NCBI GenBank assembly: GCA_937975765.1
Contig: CALJUR010000047.1
Location: 1 to 64,000, forward strand
DNA length: 64,000 bases
From: an uncultured Myxococcales bacterium
Lineage (GTDB): Bacteria; Myxococcota_A; UBA9042; DTJE01
Direction: 5' to 3'
Shown here one piece after another: positions 26,319 to 35,490 of this stretch (the stretch's first letter is position 1; each line of letters begins with the position of its first letter). A model generated the notes under the pieces. That model saw only the letters and a list, made by a program, of their open reading frames with translations, searched no databases and was not told the DNA's origin. Both the position numbers and the translations under genes were made by a program.

Positions 26319-27362
26319 ATGGCCGCGAGACTGGTCGAGATCGCCCGCATGGCCCGCGTTTCCGCCGCAACTGTCTCGCGCGCCCTGAACGGCCAGCCCG
26401 GCGTCGGCGAACGCACCCGCAAGCGGATCCATGCCCTGGCCGCGCAGGTGAACTACGCCCCCCACGCCAACGCCCGCGCGCTGGTGACGGGCCGCATCCC
26501 CTTCCTGGGCCTGGTCGTGCCGGACATCACGAACCCCTTCTTCCCGTCGCTGGCCCGAGGGGCCGAGGAGGAGGCATTCGCCCTCGGCTACAGCCTCCTG
26601 CTGCTGAACACGAACTGGGACCCGGACCGGCTGCGGCACGCGTTCGACCTGCTGACGACCCGCCGGGTGGCGGGCCTGATGGTGTCCGTCCCGCTGGACC
26701 GGCTGGCCGCGGACGGGATGGACGTCGCCGGCCTGGCAAGATCCGTGGTGATGGCCGGCGTGCCCGCGCCCGAGGGTTCCGGGATCGGCGCGGTGTCCGT
26801 GGACGACCGCGAAGGCGGGCGGCGGGTCGGCCGGCACCTGCTGGAACAGGGCTACTCGCGCGTGGGCTTCGTGGGCGGCTCCGAGGCCGACCGATCCTCC
26901 CGGGATCGCCTGGAGGGCCTTCGCGACGCGCTGGCGCAGGCGGGGAGCGCCGGCGCCGCGGGACCTGCCACGTTCGGCGAGTGGTCCGAGGCCAGCGGGT
27001 ACCGGCAGGCCCGCCGGATGCTGGCCCGGAAGGACCGCCCGGACGCGGTGTTCGCCGCCAACGACCTGCTGGCCCTGGGCGTGGCCCGTGCCGCGTCCGA
27101 GGCCGGCCTGCGCCTGGGCACGGACCTGGGCCTGGTCGGGTACGACGACATCGAGAGCGTGCGGTGGACCGCCATCCCCATCACCTCCGTCGCCCAGCCC
27201 GAGTTCGACGTGGGTCGCGAGGCGGCACGCCGGCTGGCGGCCCTGGCCGACGGGGCCGAACCGGAGGCCGACGCGCGCCTCCAGCCCCGCCTTTCCGTCC
27301 GCGCCAGCAGCCGGAGGCAACCGGCCGCCCCGGCGCGGCCTTCGAAGGAGAAGCATCGATGA
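26319..27362 (+). CDS. LacI-family repressor of the inositol operon
   Basis: A 347-residue LacI/GalR regulator. The N-terminal headpiece is standard (LVEIARMARVSAATVSRALNGQPGVGERTRKRI), followed by the hinge helix region NARALVTGR and a periplasmic-binding-protein fold (FLGLVVPDITNPFFPSLARG, VFAANDLLALGVARAA, VGYDDIE). The ATG at 26319, with GGAGG upstream, starts exactly at the headpiece. It is the first gene of the operon (ATGA overlap with iolA), and tandem operators cover its promoter. The inducer is probably an inositol pathway intermediate, as in IolR systems, although classical IolR proteins belong to other families. Confidence 0.92.
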   Translation: MAARLVEIARMARVSAATVSRALNGQPGVGERTRKRIHALAAQVNYAPHANARALVTGRIPFLGLVVPDITNPFFPSLARGAEEEAFALGYSLLLLNTNWDPDRLRHAFDLLTTRRVAGLMVSVPLDRLAADGMDVAGLARSVVMAGVPAPEGSGIGAVSVDDREGGRRVGRHLLEQGYSRVGFVGGSEADRSSRDRLEGLRDALAQAGSAGAAGPATFGEWSEASGYRQARRMLARKDRPDAVFAANDLLALGVARAASEAGLRLGTDLGLVGYDDIESVRWTAIPITSVAQPEFDVGREAARRLAALADGAEPEADARLQPRLSVRASSRRQPAAPARPSKEKHR

Positions 27363-28840
27363 GCCTCCCGATCCTCCGGAACTACGTGAACGGTGCCTTC
27401 GTAGACGCCCAGGCGACCGCGCTGCTGGACGTCGAGAACCCCTCGACCGGCGCCCCGATCTCGAAGGTGCCGCTGTCGACCGCCGCCGAGGTGGACCGCG
27501 CCGTCCAGGCCGCCGCCGCCGCCTTCCCGGCCTGGAGCGCCACCCCCGTCGCCCGCCGCGTCCAGCCGCTGTTCCGGCTGGCCGAGCACCTGCGACGGGA
27601 CGAGGAGGCCCTGTGCCGCGTGCTGGTCGAGGAGATGGGCAAGTCCCTGCCGGACGCCCGCGCCGAGATGAAGCGCGCGATCGAGAACGTCGAGACCGCC
27701 TGCGCGATGCCGCTGCTGCAGGTCGGCGAGAAGGTGGTCGGCACGTCCTTCGACATCGATGGCGAGGTGCTGCCCCTGCCGCTGGGCGTCTTCGGGATGA
27801 TCGCGCCCTACAACTTCCCCGCGATGGTGCCCTTCTGGTTCCTGCCCTACGCGGTCGCGACCGGCAACACCTTCGTGCTGAAGGCCAGCGAACAGGTCCC
27901 GAACACGATGCAGCGGGTCTTCGAGATCCTGGACCAGGTCGGCTTCCCCCCCGGCGTCGTGTCGCTGGTGCACGGGGACCGCGTCGCCGCCGAGGCGCTG
28001 GTGGACCACCCGCGGATCGCCGGCATCTCGTTCGTCGGCTCGACCGTGGTCGCCCGGAAGGTCGCCGCCCGCTGCGCCGCGCTGGGCAAGCGCTTCCAGG
28101 CTCTGGGCTCGGCCAAGAACCACCTGGTCGTGATGCACGACGCCCACCTGGACGAGGCCATCCGGAACATGGTGACGTCCTGCTACGGCTGCGCGGGCCA
28201 GCGCTGTATGGCATCGTCCGCGATCGTGGCCGTGGGTGACGAAACCTACCGCGCCGTCCTCGATCGCTTCGTCGCTGCGTCGCGCCAGGTCCTCGTCGCC
28301 GACCCGCTGGACCCGAGGTACGCGGACGAGGCGATGCTGGTGGGCCCCGTCATCTCGGCGCGCCACCGGCAGTTCGTCCTGGACCGGATCGCGGAGGGCG
28401 TCGCCGAGGGCGCGACCCTGGCGCTGGACGGCCGCGGCCTGCAGGTCGAAGGGCGTCCCGGCGGGCATTTCGTGGGCCCGACGGTCCTGGCGGACGTGCG
28501 TCCCGGGATGAAGTGCCAGCAGACCGAGATCTTCGGGCCGGTCGTGGTGCTGATGAAGGCCGCCACCTTCGAGGAGGCGATCTCCATCGTCAACGATCAC
28601 CCCTACGGCAACGGCGCGTCGCTGTACACGCAGAGCGGCCACTGGGCGCGCCGCTTCAAGCTGGAGGCGCGCGCCGGCATGCTGGGCATCAACGTCGGCA
28701 TCCCCGCGCCGGTCGCGTACCTGCCGTTCGGCGGCACGAAGGCATCGGCGTTCGCCGACATCAAGGCGCAGGGACGCGAGGTGGTCCGGTTCTTCACCGA
28801 GTCCCGCATCGTGACCGAGCGCTTCTGGCCGGAGGCATGA
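27359..28840 (+). CDS. iolA: CoA-acylating methylmalonate/malonate-semialdehyde dehydrogenase IolA
   Basis: Oxidises malonate semialdehyde (and methylmalonate semialdehyde) with NAD and CoA to acetyl-CoA (or propionyl-CoA) and CO2, the last step of inositol degradation. The 493-residue aldehyde dehydrogenase has the NAD site segments (GVFGMIAPYNFPAMVPFWF, FVLKASEQVP, FVGSTVVARKVA) and catalytic Cys283 in CAGQRCMASS. The PLGVFGMIAPYNFPAMVPFW block distinguishes MmsA/IolA from ordinary aldehyde dehydrogenases. It overlaps lacI and the transaldolase-like gene by four bases on either side. Confidence 0.95.
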   Translation: MSLPILRNYVNGAFVDAQATALLDVENPSTGAPISKVPLSTAAEVDRAVQAAAAAFPAWSATPVARRVQPLFRLAEHLRRDEEALCRVLVEEMGKSLPDARAEMKRAIENVETACAMPLLQVGEKVVGTSFDIDGEVLPLPLGVFGMIAPYNFPAMVPFWFLPYAVATGNTFVLKASEQVPNTMQRVFEILDQVGFPPGVVSLVHGDRVAAEALVDHPRIAGISFVGSTVVARKVAARCAALGKRFQALGSAKNHLVVMHDAHLDEAIRNMVTSCYGCAGQRCMASSAIVAVGDETYRAVLDRFVAASRQVLVADPLDPRYADEAMLVGPVISARHRQFVLDRIAEGVAEGATLALDGRGLQVEGRPGGHFVGPTVLADVRPGMKCQQTEIFGPVVVLMKAATFEEAISIVNDHPYGNGASLYTQSGHWARRFKLEARAGMLGINVGIPAPVAYLPFGGTKASAFADIKAQGREVVRFFTESRIVTERFWPEA

Positions 28841-29934
28841 CCATGGACCCCGCGAACCCCCGGGACCTGGGACCGCTGCATCGGACCGTCTCGACAACGG
28901 TAACCGACCTGTGGAACGACTCGTGCGCGGCCGACGAGGTGACCGACGCGATCGCCCACGGCGCGGTGGGCGCGACCACGAACCCGACGATCGTGCTGGA
29001 GGTGCTGAGGAAGGAGATGCCGCGCTGGCGGGGCCGCATCCTGGAACTGGCCCGCGAGATGCCGGCGGCGTCCGAGGTCGAGGTCGCGTGGCGGCTGATC
29101 GAGGAGATGGCCGTCGCGGGCGCGACGCTGCTGCTGCCGGTCTTCCGGCGCGAGGGCGGCAGGAAGGGCCGGTTGTCGATCCAGACCAGCCCCGAGCACT
29201 ACCGGAACGTGCAGGCCCTGGTGGACCAGGCCGTGCACTTCGCGGGCCTGGCCGAGAACCTGCAGGTCAAGATCCCGGCGACCTGCGCGGGCATCGCCGC
29301 CATCGAGGAGGCGACCTTCCGCGGCGTGAACGTCAACGCCACGGTCAGTTTCACGGTGCCGCAGGCCCTGGCGGTCGGCGCCGCGGTCGAGCGCGGGCTG
29401 CAGCAGCGCGAGGCGGCGGGGCTGGACGTGGCGTCGATGACCCCGGTGTGCACGATCATGGTCGGCCGCCTGGACGACTGGCTGAAGGTCGTGGCGAAGC
29501 GCGACGGCATCGTCTGCACGCCCGGCGACCTGGACTGGGCCGGCATCGCGTGCATCAAGCGGGCGCATGGCATCTACCGCGAGCGGGGATACCGCACGCG
29601 CCTGCTGGCCGCCGCCTACCGGCACCACCTGCACTGGTCGGAACTGATCGGCGGCGACGTCATCCTGACCATCCCGCACGCGTGGCAGCAACTGTTCCAC
29701 GCGTCGGACATCGAGGTGCGCCCGCGCTTCGACGACCCGGTCGACCCGGCGATCCTGGACGGGCTGCTGCGCCGCTTCCCGGACTTCCGCCGGGCGTACG
29801 AGCCCGACGGGATGACGGTGGAGGAGTTCGACGGATACGGCGCGACGGTGCGCACGCTGCGGGCGTTCCTGGCGTCCTACCACCAGTTGCTGGCGACGGT
29901 GCGGGACGTGCTGCTGCCCGACCCGGATCGGTAG
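28837..29934 (+). CDS. Transaldolase-family aldolase within the inositol operon
   Basis: A 365-residue TIM-barrel aldolase of the transaldolase family. Hallmarks: TTVTDLWNDSCAADEVTDAIAHGAVGATTNPTI-type opening (GATTNPTIV is the family signature), the Schiff-base lysine in LQVKIPAT (Lys145), NVNATVSFTVPQALA, and IMVGRLDDWL. The start is ATG 28837, overlapping iolA. It sits where an IolJ aldolase would be expected; no IolJ-like gene is present in the cluster. It may cleave 5-dehydro-2-deoxygluconate 6-phosphate, or perform a transaldol variant, but ordinary pentose-phosphate transaldolase cannot be excluded from sequence. Confidence 0.85.
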   Translation: MTMDPANPRDLGPLHRTVSTTVTDLWNDSCAADEVTDAIAHGAVGATTNPTIVLEVLRKEMPRWRGRILELAREMPAASEVEVAWRLIEEMAVAGATLLLPVFRREGGRKGRLSIQTSPEHYRNVQALVDQAVHFAGLAENLQVKIPATCAGIAAIEEATFRGVNVNATVSFTVPQALAVGAAVERGLQQREAAGLDVASMTPVCTIMVGRLDDWLKVVAKRDGIVCTPGDLDWAGIACIKRAHGIYRERGYRTRLLAAAYRHHLHWSELIGGDVILTIPHAWQQLFHASDIEVRPRFDDPVDPAILDGLLRRFPDFRRAYEPDGMTVEEFDGYGATVRTLRAFLASYHQLLATVRDVLLPDPDR

Positions 29935-29973
29935 CGGGAGGCCGGGGCCCCGCCCCGGAAGGAGGACCGGAGG

Positions 29974-30789
29974 ATGGACCATCCCAGGCGGATCCGGCAT
30001 CCCGGGGGCTTCGCGCCCGGGGTGACTTCGATCACGCGCATCGGCGACGCCCGCGACGACACGGGCATGGCGTTCGACATCGTCGTGCTGCGCCCGGGCG
30101 AGGTCCTGGAGGAGGCGTCCCCGCACGAGACGGCGTGGCTGCTGATGGACGGCAGCGCGCACCTGGCCTGGGCCGGCGACGCGGCGGCCGTGCAGCGGGG
30201 CTCGCTGTTCGACGAGGCCCCGGTGGTCCTGCACGTGCCGGCCGGGACCCCGGTCCGGGTGGAGGCGACGACGCCTTCCGAGTTCGCGCGGCTGCGCGCG
30301 CCCAACCCGCATGATTTCCCCCCCGTGCTGTTCGACCGCGACTCGATGGTCCAGGACGAGCAGCGGGACCGGGACCTGTGGGAGGGCATGGCGCACCGGA
30401 ACGTCCGGACGGTCTTCGACACCCGGAACCGGCCGCGGTCGAACCTGGTCCTGGGCGAGGTGATCACCTTCCCGGGGCGCTGGTCCTCGTACCCCCCACA
30501 CCACCACCCGCACCCCGAGATCTACCACTACCGGTTCACGGCGCCGCAGGGCTACGGCCACGGCGAGTTGGGCGACGAGGTGCTGAAGGTCCGCCCCTGC
30601 GACACCGTGCTGATCCTGGACGGCGAGGACCACAGCCAGGTCGCGGCGCCGGGGTACGGCATGTACTACCTGTGGGCCATCCGGCACCTGCCCGAAAACC
30701 CCTACGTCGCGCCGGAGTTCACGGCCGAGCACCGCTGGCTGAAGGAGGCCGGCGCGCGCATGCCGCGTTGCGGGAGGGACGACCGATGA
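29974..30789 (+). CDS. iolB: 5-deoxy-glucuronate isomerase IolB
   Basis: Converts 5-deoxy-D-glucuronate to 5-dehydro-2-deoxy-D-gluconate in myo-inositol breakdown. The 271-residue cupin protein contains the IolB hallmark SSYPPHHHPHPEIYHYRF, whose His and Glu residues bind the metal, plus LVLGEVITFPGRW and GEDHSQVAAPGYGMYYLW. The gene begins after a 39 bp spacer containing GGAAGGAGG, the longest gap but one in the operon. Its stop overlaps iolD. Confidence 0.94.
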   Translation: MDHPRRIRHPGGFAPGVTSITRIGDARDDTGMAFDIVVLRPGEVLEEASPHETAWLLMDGSAHLAWAGDAAAVQRGSLFDEAPVVLHVPAGTPVRVEATTPSEFARLRAPNPHDFPPVLFDRDSMVQDEQRDRDLWEGMAHRNVRTVFDTRNRPRSNLVLGEVITFPGRWSSYPPHHHPHPEIYHYRFTAPQGYGHGELGDEVLKVRPCDTVLILDGEDHSQVAAPGYGMYYLWAIRHLPENPYVAPEFTAEHRWLKEAGARMPRCGRDDR

Positions 30790-32654
30790 CGATCCGGCTG
30801 ACGGTGGCGCAGGCCCTGGTGCGGTTCCTGGCGAACCAGTACGTGCGGCGCGACGGCGTCGAGCACCGCTTCTTCGGGGGGGTCTTCGGGATCTTCGGGC
30901 ACGGCAACGTCGCCGGGATCGGCCAGGCGCTGCAGGAGCACCCGGACTTCCCGTACTTCCCCTTCCGCAACGAGCAGGCCCAGGTCCACGCGGCCGCCGC
31001 CTACGCCCGCATGCGCAACCGGCTGGGCGCGATGGCCTGCACGTCGTCGATCGGGCCGGGCGCGACCAACATGGTGACCGGCGCGGCGATGGCGACGATC
31101 AACCGGCTGCCGGTGCTGCTGCTGCCGGGCGACCTGTTCTCGCGGCGCAACGTCGCGCCCGTCCTGCAGCAACTGGAGTCGGAGGGCAGCCAGGACGTGT
31201 CGGTCAACGACTGCCTGCGGCCCGTGTCCCGCTACTGGGACCGGATCCATCGCCCGGAACAACTGCTGACGGCGCTGCCCGAGACGATGCGCGTGCTGAC
31301 GTCGCCGGCCCAGGCGGGCGCCGTGACGCTGGCCCTGCCGCAGGACGTGCAGGCCGAGGCGCACGACTGGCCCGCGGGCCTGTTCCGGCGGCGCGTCTGG
31401 ACCGTCCCGCGCAACCGGCCCGACGCGGCCGCTCTGGACCAGGCGGCGGCGTGGATCCGCGCGGCCCGACGACCGCTGATCGTGGCGGGCGGAGGGGTGA
31501 TCTACAGCGACGCGACGGACGCGTTGGCGGGCCTGTGCGCCGCGACCGGGCTGCCCGTCGGCGAAACGCAGGCGGGCAAGGGGTCGCTGCGGTTCGATCA
31601 CCCGTCCAACCTGGGCGGCATCGGCGCGACGGGGACGCTGGCCGCCAACCGCATCGCCCGCGAGGCGGACCTGGTGATCGGCATCGGCACGCGCTACTCG
31701 GACTTCACCACGGCGTCGAAGACCCAGTTCCAGGACCCGGGCGTGCGGTTCGTGAACCTGAACGTAGCCGAGTTCGACGCCTTCAAGCACGACGCGCTGC
31801 CGGTGATCGGCGACGCGCGGGCGGCGATCGAGGATCTGGCGGCACGACTGCAGGGCTGGCAGGTCCCGGCGGCGCATGCCGAACGGTGCGCGGCGTTGCG
31901 GCGGGAGTGGGAGGCCGAGGCGGCGAGGCAGGTGGCGCCCGGCACCGCCCGGCCGATCTCCCAGGCCGAGGTCATCGGCGTCCTGAACGACGCGATCCGG
32001 AAGGACGGCGTCGTGATCAACGCAGCCGGCAGCGCGCCCGGCGACCTGCACAAGCTGTGGCGCGCGGCGCACCCGAAGCAGTACCACGTCGAGTACGGCT
32101 ACTCGACGATGGGCTACGAGATCCCGGCGGGGCTGGGCGTGAAGATGGCGGCGCCCGACCGCGAGGTCGTCGTGCTGGTGGGCGACGGCACCTTCCTGAT
32201 GATGCCCACCGAACTGGCGACCGCGGCCCAGGAAGGGCTGAAGATGACGGTGGTCCTGGTCGACAACCACGGCTTCGCCAGCATCGGCAGCCTGTCGCAG
32301 TCGCTGGGCAGCGGGGGATTCGGGACGCGGTTCCGGTGCCGCGGACCGGACGGCGCGCTGTCGGGCGAGGCCCTGCGGATCGACTACGAGGCGATCGCGC
32401 GCGGCCTGGGCGTGCACGCGGTGCGGGCGGAGGACGGCGAGGCCCTGGGACGCGAGTTGGTCGCGGCGCGCGGGCGGGACGGCACGACCGTCATCGTGGT
32501 CGAGTGCGACCGGGACCGGCACGTCCCGGGCTACGACTCGTGGTGGGACGTGCAGGTCGCCGAGGTGTCGTCGATGGGACCCGTCCGGCAGGCCCGCGAG
32601 GGGTGGGAGCGGGCGGTCGAGAAGGAGCGCAACTTCTTCGGGGAGGAACGATGA
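30786..32654 (+). CDS. iolD: 3D-(3,5/4)-trihydroxycyclohexane-1,2-dione acylhydrolase IolD
   Basis: A thiamine diphosphate-dependent ring-opening hydrolase of the inositol pathway. The 622-residue protein has the pyrimidine-domain glutamate region (FPFRNEQAQVHAAAAYARM), the central domain (PLIVAGGGVIYS) and the pyrophosphate domain with the metal motif VGDGTFLMMPTELATAAQ followed by VVLVDNHGFASIGSL. Length and the VFGIFGHGNVAGIGQAL opening match IolD rather than acetolactate synthase. ATGA overlaps on both sides show translational coupling with iolB and iolE. Confidence 0.96.
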   Translation: MTIRLTVAQALVRFLANQYVRRDGVEHRFFGGVFGIFGHGNVAGIGQALQEHPDFPYFPFRNEQAQVHAAAAYARMRNRLGAMACTSSIGPGATNMVTGAAMATINRLPVLLLPGDLFSRRNVAPVLQQLESEGSQDVSVNDCLRPVSRYWDRIHRPEQLLTALPETMRVLTSPAQAGAVTLALPQDVQAEAHDWPAGLFRRRVWTVPRNRPDAAALDQAAAWIRAARRPLIVAGGGVIYSDATDALAGLCAATGLPVGETQAGKGSLRFDHPSNLGGIGATGTLAANRIAREADLVIGIGTRYSDFTTASKTQFQDPGVRFVNLNVAEFDAFKHDALPVIGDARAAIEDLAARLQGWQVPAAHAERCAALRREWEAEAARQVAPGTARPISQAEVIGVLNDAIRKDGVVINAAGSAPGDLHKLWRAAHPKQYHVEYGYSTMGYEIPAGLGVKMAAPDREVVVLVGDGTFLMMPTELATAAQEGLKMTVVLVDNHGFASIGSLSQSLGSGGFGTRFRCRGPDGALSGEALRIDYEAIARGLGVHAVRAEDGEALGRELVAARGRDGTTVIVVECDRDRHVPGYDSWWDVQVAEVSSMGPVRQAREGWERAVEKERNFFGEER

Positions 32655-33553
32655 GCGGGATCCGCGTGGCGAACGCCCCGTGCTCGTGGGGCGTGCTGGA
32701 GTTCGACCTCCAGGGCAAGGCGGCCGGCGCCGAACGGGTGCTGTCGGAGATGGTCGCGACGGGCTACACGGGCACCGAGCTGGGCGACTGGGGCTTCCTG
32801 CCGACCGAGCCGGCGGCGCTGAAGGCGGTCCTGGACCGGCACGGCCTGGACCTGGTCGGGGCGTTCGTGCCGGTCGCGCTGAAGGACCCGGCGGCGCACG
32901 ACGCGGGCGTCGAGGCCGCGGTGCGCGTGGCGAGGCTGCTGGCCCCGGTGGCTCCGAAGGCGTTCGTGGTGCTGGCCGACGACAACGGCAAGGACCCGGT
33001 GCGCACGCGGAACGCCGGGCGCATCGGGCCCGGCATGGGCCTGTCGGACGCGGACTGGGCGACGTTCGGGAAGGGCGCGAACCGCGTGGCCGAGGCGGTG
33101 CGTCGCGAGACCGGCCTGCGGACGGTCTTCCACCACCACTGCGCGGGGTTCGTCGAGACGCCCGCCGAGGTGGACGCCCTGCTGGCGCGCACGGACCCGA
33201 ACCTGCTGGGCCTGTGCCTGGACATGGGCCACTACGCGTTCGGCGGGGGCGACCCCCTTAAGGCGCTGCAGCGGCTGGGCAGCCGGGTGTGGCACGTCCA
33301 CTTCAAGGACTGCGAACCGGCCGTCGCCGCGAAGTCTCGCGAGGCGGGCTGGGACTATTTCACCTCGGTCGGCAACGGCGTCTTCTGCGAACTGGGACGC
33401 GGCGGCGTGCCGTTCGCGGAGATCGTGCGCGCGTTGCAGCGGCGCGGCTTCGACGGCTACGTGGTCGTCGAGCAGGACGTGCTGCCGGGCATGGGCATGC
33501 CGATGGAGAGCGCCCGGCGCAACCGGCAGTACCTGGCGGGAATCGGCCTGTAG
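32651..33553 (+). CDS. iolE: Inosose dehydratase IolE
   Basis: Dehydrates 2-keto-myo-inositol (scyllo-inosose) to the trihydroxycyclohexanedione used by IolD. The 300-residue TIM-barrel protein of the AP-endonuclease-2 family opens with the IolE pattern VANAPCSWGVLEFDL, and has the metal-site residues in ELGDWGF, FHHHCAGFVETPAEV, LGLCLDMGHYAFGGGDP and WHVHFKDC. The C-terminus FDGYVVVEQDVLPGMG completes the barrel. It overlaps iolD and precedes iolG by 18 bases. Confidence 0.95.
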   Translation: MSGIRVANAPCSWGVLEFDLQGKAAGAERVLSEMVATGYTGTELGDWGFLPTEPAALKAVLDRHGLDLVGAFVPVALKDPAAHDAGVEAAVRVARLLAPVAPKAFVVLADDNGKDPVRTRNAGRIGPGMGLSDADWATFGKGANRVAEAVRRETGLRTVFHHHCAGFVETPAEVDALLARTDPNLLGLCLDMGHYAFGGGDPLKALQRLGSRVWHVHFKDCEPAVAAKSREAGWDYFTSVGNGVFCELGRGGVPFAEIVRALQRRGFDGYVVVEQDVLPGMGMPMESARRNRQYLAGIGL

Positions 33554-33571
33554 AAGGCCGCGAGGAGCGAC

Positions 33572-34606
33572 ATGATGGGCACGAACCAGGCGTTCCGGGT
33601 GGGGGTGCTGGGAGCGGGGCGGATCGGCAAGGTGCACGCAAGGACCATCGCGCGGATCCCCGGCTTCGAGGTGCGGGCGGTGGCGGACCCGGCGATCGAC
33701 GCGGCGAAGACCCTGGCCGCCGAACTGCGCATCCCCGCGGCGACGGCGGACGCGCGCGAGGTGCTGGCCGACCGCGACATCGATGCCGTCCTGATCTGCA
33801 GCAGCACCGACACGCACGCGGACCTGATCGTCGAAGCCAGCCGCGCCGGCAAGCACATCTTCTGCGAGAAGCCGGTGGACCTGACCCTGGCCAAGGTGGA
33901 CCGGGCGCTGGCGGCGGCGCGCGAGGCGGGCGTCACGCTGCAGATCGGCTTCAACCGGCGTTTCGACCCGGACTTCGCCCGGATCCGCGCGCTGCTGGCG
34001 GACGGGACGCTGGGCGACCCGCACCTGCTGCACGTGACCAGCCGCGACCCGAACCCGCCTTCCCCCGCGTACGCGGCGGTCTCGGGCGGGATGTTCCTGG
34101 ACATGACGATCCACGACTTCGACATGGCCCGGTTCGTGATGGAGTGCGAGGTCGAGGAGGTCTACGTGGCCGCGGCCGTGCTGGTGGACCCGGCGATCGG
34201 GCAGGCGGGGGACGTCGACACCGCGCTGATCACGCTGCGCTTCGCGAACGGCGCCCTGGGCGTCATCGACAACAGCCGCCGCGCCTGCTTCGGGTACGAC
34301 CAGCGCGTCGAGGTGCTGGGCTCGAGGGGCATGGCCGCGAACCGCAACCACGGGCCGGACACCGTCGTGCTGTCGGGGCCGGAGCGCCTGGAAGAGTCGC
34401 TGCCGCTGAACTTCTTCATGCAGCGCTACACGGCGTCGTTCGAGGCCGAGATCCGGGCGTTCGCGCACGCGGTCGCCACCGGCACCACGCCCCCGGTCGG
34501 CGGCGAGGACGGCCGGCAGGCGCTGCGCCTGGGCCTGGCGGCGAAGCGGTCGTGGCAGGAACAACGGCCGGTCCGGATGGACGAGATCGCGGGGGGAGCG
34601 GCATGA
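33572..34606 (+). CDS. iolG: Inositol 2-dehydrogenase IolG (Gfo/Idh/MocA family)
   Basis: Oxidises myo-inositol to 2-keto-myo-inositol with NAD, the first pathway step. The 344-residue protein has the Rossmann motif VGVLGAGRIGKVHA, the catalytic EKPVDLT motif, and the IolG-type substrate residues in GFNRRFDPDFARIRALLADG and GGMFLDMTIHDFDMARFVM. Its place in an iol operon settles it among the many Gfo/Idh/MocA oxidoreductases. The two ATGs (33572 and 33575) are both possible starts; GAGGAGCGA precedes them. Confidence 0.93.
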   Translation: MMGTNQAFRVGVLGAGRIGKVHARTIARIPGFEVRAVADPAIDAAKTLAAELRIPAATADAREVLADRDIDAVLICSSTDTHADLIVEASRAGKHIFCEKPVDLTLAKVDRALAAAREAGVTLQIGFNRRFDPDFARIRALLADGTLGDPHLLHVTSRDPNPPSPAYAAVSGGMFLDMTIHDFDMARFVMECEVEEVYVAAAVLVDPAIGQAGDVDTALITLRFANGALGVIDNSRRACFGYDQRVEVLGSRGMAANRNHGPDTVVLSGPERLEESLPLNFFMQRYTASFEAEIRAFAHAVATGTTPPVGGEDGRQALRLGLAAKRSWQEQRPVRMDEIAGGAA

Positions 34607-35472
34607 CGATCGCGTTCATCGGGGACCTCTGCCGGGACGTGAACGTCATCGGCGGCGAGGCGCACCGGATGCTGGGCGGTGGGGTCTTCCACAACGGCAT
34701 GACGGCCCGCGGCCTGGGCCAGAAGGCCGTCGTGGTCACCCGTTGCGCCGCGGCCGACGAGGCCGAGATGACCCGCGACCTGCGGGCCGCCGGCGTCGAG
34801 GTCCGCGTGCACCCCTGCGCGGCGACCACGTCCATCGAGAACCTGTATCCCGACGACGACCCCGACCACCGCGTCTCCCGGCTGTTGGGCCGCTGCGACC
34901 CGTTCGACGCCGGCGACGTGGCGGCCATCCAGGCCGACGTGGCGCACGTGAACCCCCTGTGGTTCGGCGCCTTTCCCACCGATCTGCTCCCCCTCCTGCG
35001 CCCCCGCGTCCGCCTGCTGGGCGGCGACGCCCAGGGCTTCCTGCGAACCGCCGACGCGGACGGCCGCCTGGTCCTGCGCGACTGGGAGGACAAGCGCCGC
35101 TGGATGCCGCTGTTCGACGTCTTCAAGGCGGACATCTCGGAGGCCGAGATCCTGACCGGCACCCGCGACGTCCGGCAGGCGGCGTGGTCCCTGGCCGAAC
35201 TGGGCGCGCGGGAGATCGTGCTGACCCACGGCGAGGGTGTCTGCGTGCACGACGGGACGCACTTCCACGACGAGCCCTTCGGGGAGTACCCGCTGCACGG
35301 ACGGACGGGCCGCGGGGACACCTGCTCGGCCGCCTACCTGGTCGCCCGCCTGCGGATGGACCCGGCCAAGGCCGCCCGCTACGCCGCGCAGGTCACCTCC
35401 GCCAAGCTGCAGTATGCCGGCCCCTACCGCGCCCGCCACGACGACGACCGCCACGGGGCCTCGCTGGCCTGA
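34603..35472 (+). CDS. PfkB-family sugar kinase, probable IolC role
   Basis: A 289-residue ribokinase-like kinase: opening MTIAFIGDLCRDVNVIGGE, a Gly pair at LGGGVFHNG, and the C-terminal anion-hole signature GRTGRGDTCSAAYL with the catalytic Asp. By position it should phosphorylate 5-dehydro-2-deoxy-D-gluconate (the IolC step). It is shorter than typical IolC (about 320 residues or more) and its sequence is not clearly IolC, so the assignment rests on context. It is the last gene of the operon (ATGA overlap with iolG) and ends just before the oppositely oriented tRNA-Sec. Confidence 0.8.
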   Translation: MTIAFIGDLCRDVNVIGGEAHRMLGGGVFHNGMTARGLGQKAVVVTRCAAADEAEMTRDLRAAGVEVRVHPCAATTSIENLYPDDDPDHRVSRLLGRCDPFDAGDVAAIQADVAHVNPLWFGAFPTDLLPLLRPRVRLLGGDAQGFLRTADADGRLVLRDWEDKRRWMPLFDVFKADISEAEILTGTRDVRQAAWSLAELGAREIVLTHGEGVCVHDGTHFHDEPFGEYPLHGRTGRGDTCSAAYLVARLRMDPAKAARYAAQVTSAKLQYAGPYRARHDDDRHGASLA

Positions 35473-35490
35473 CGGGCCGACGGGATTGCC

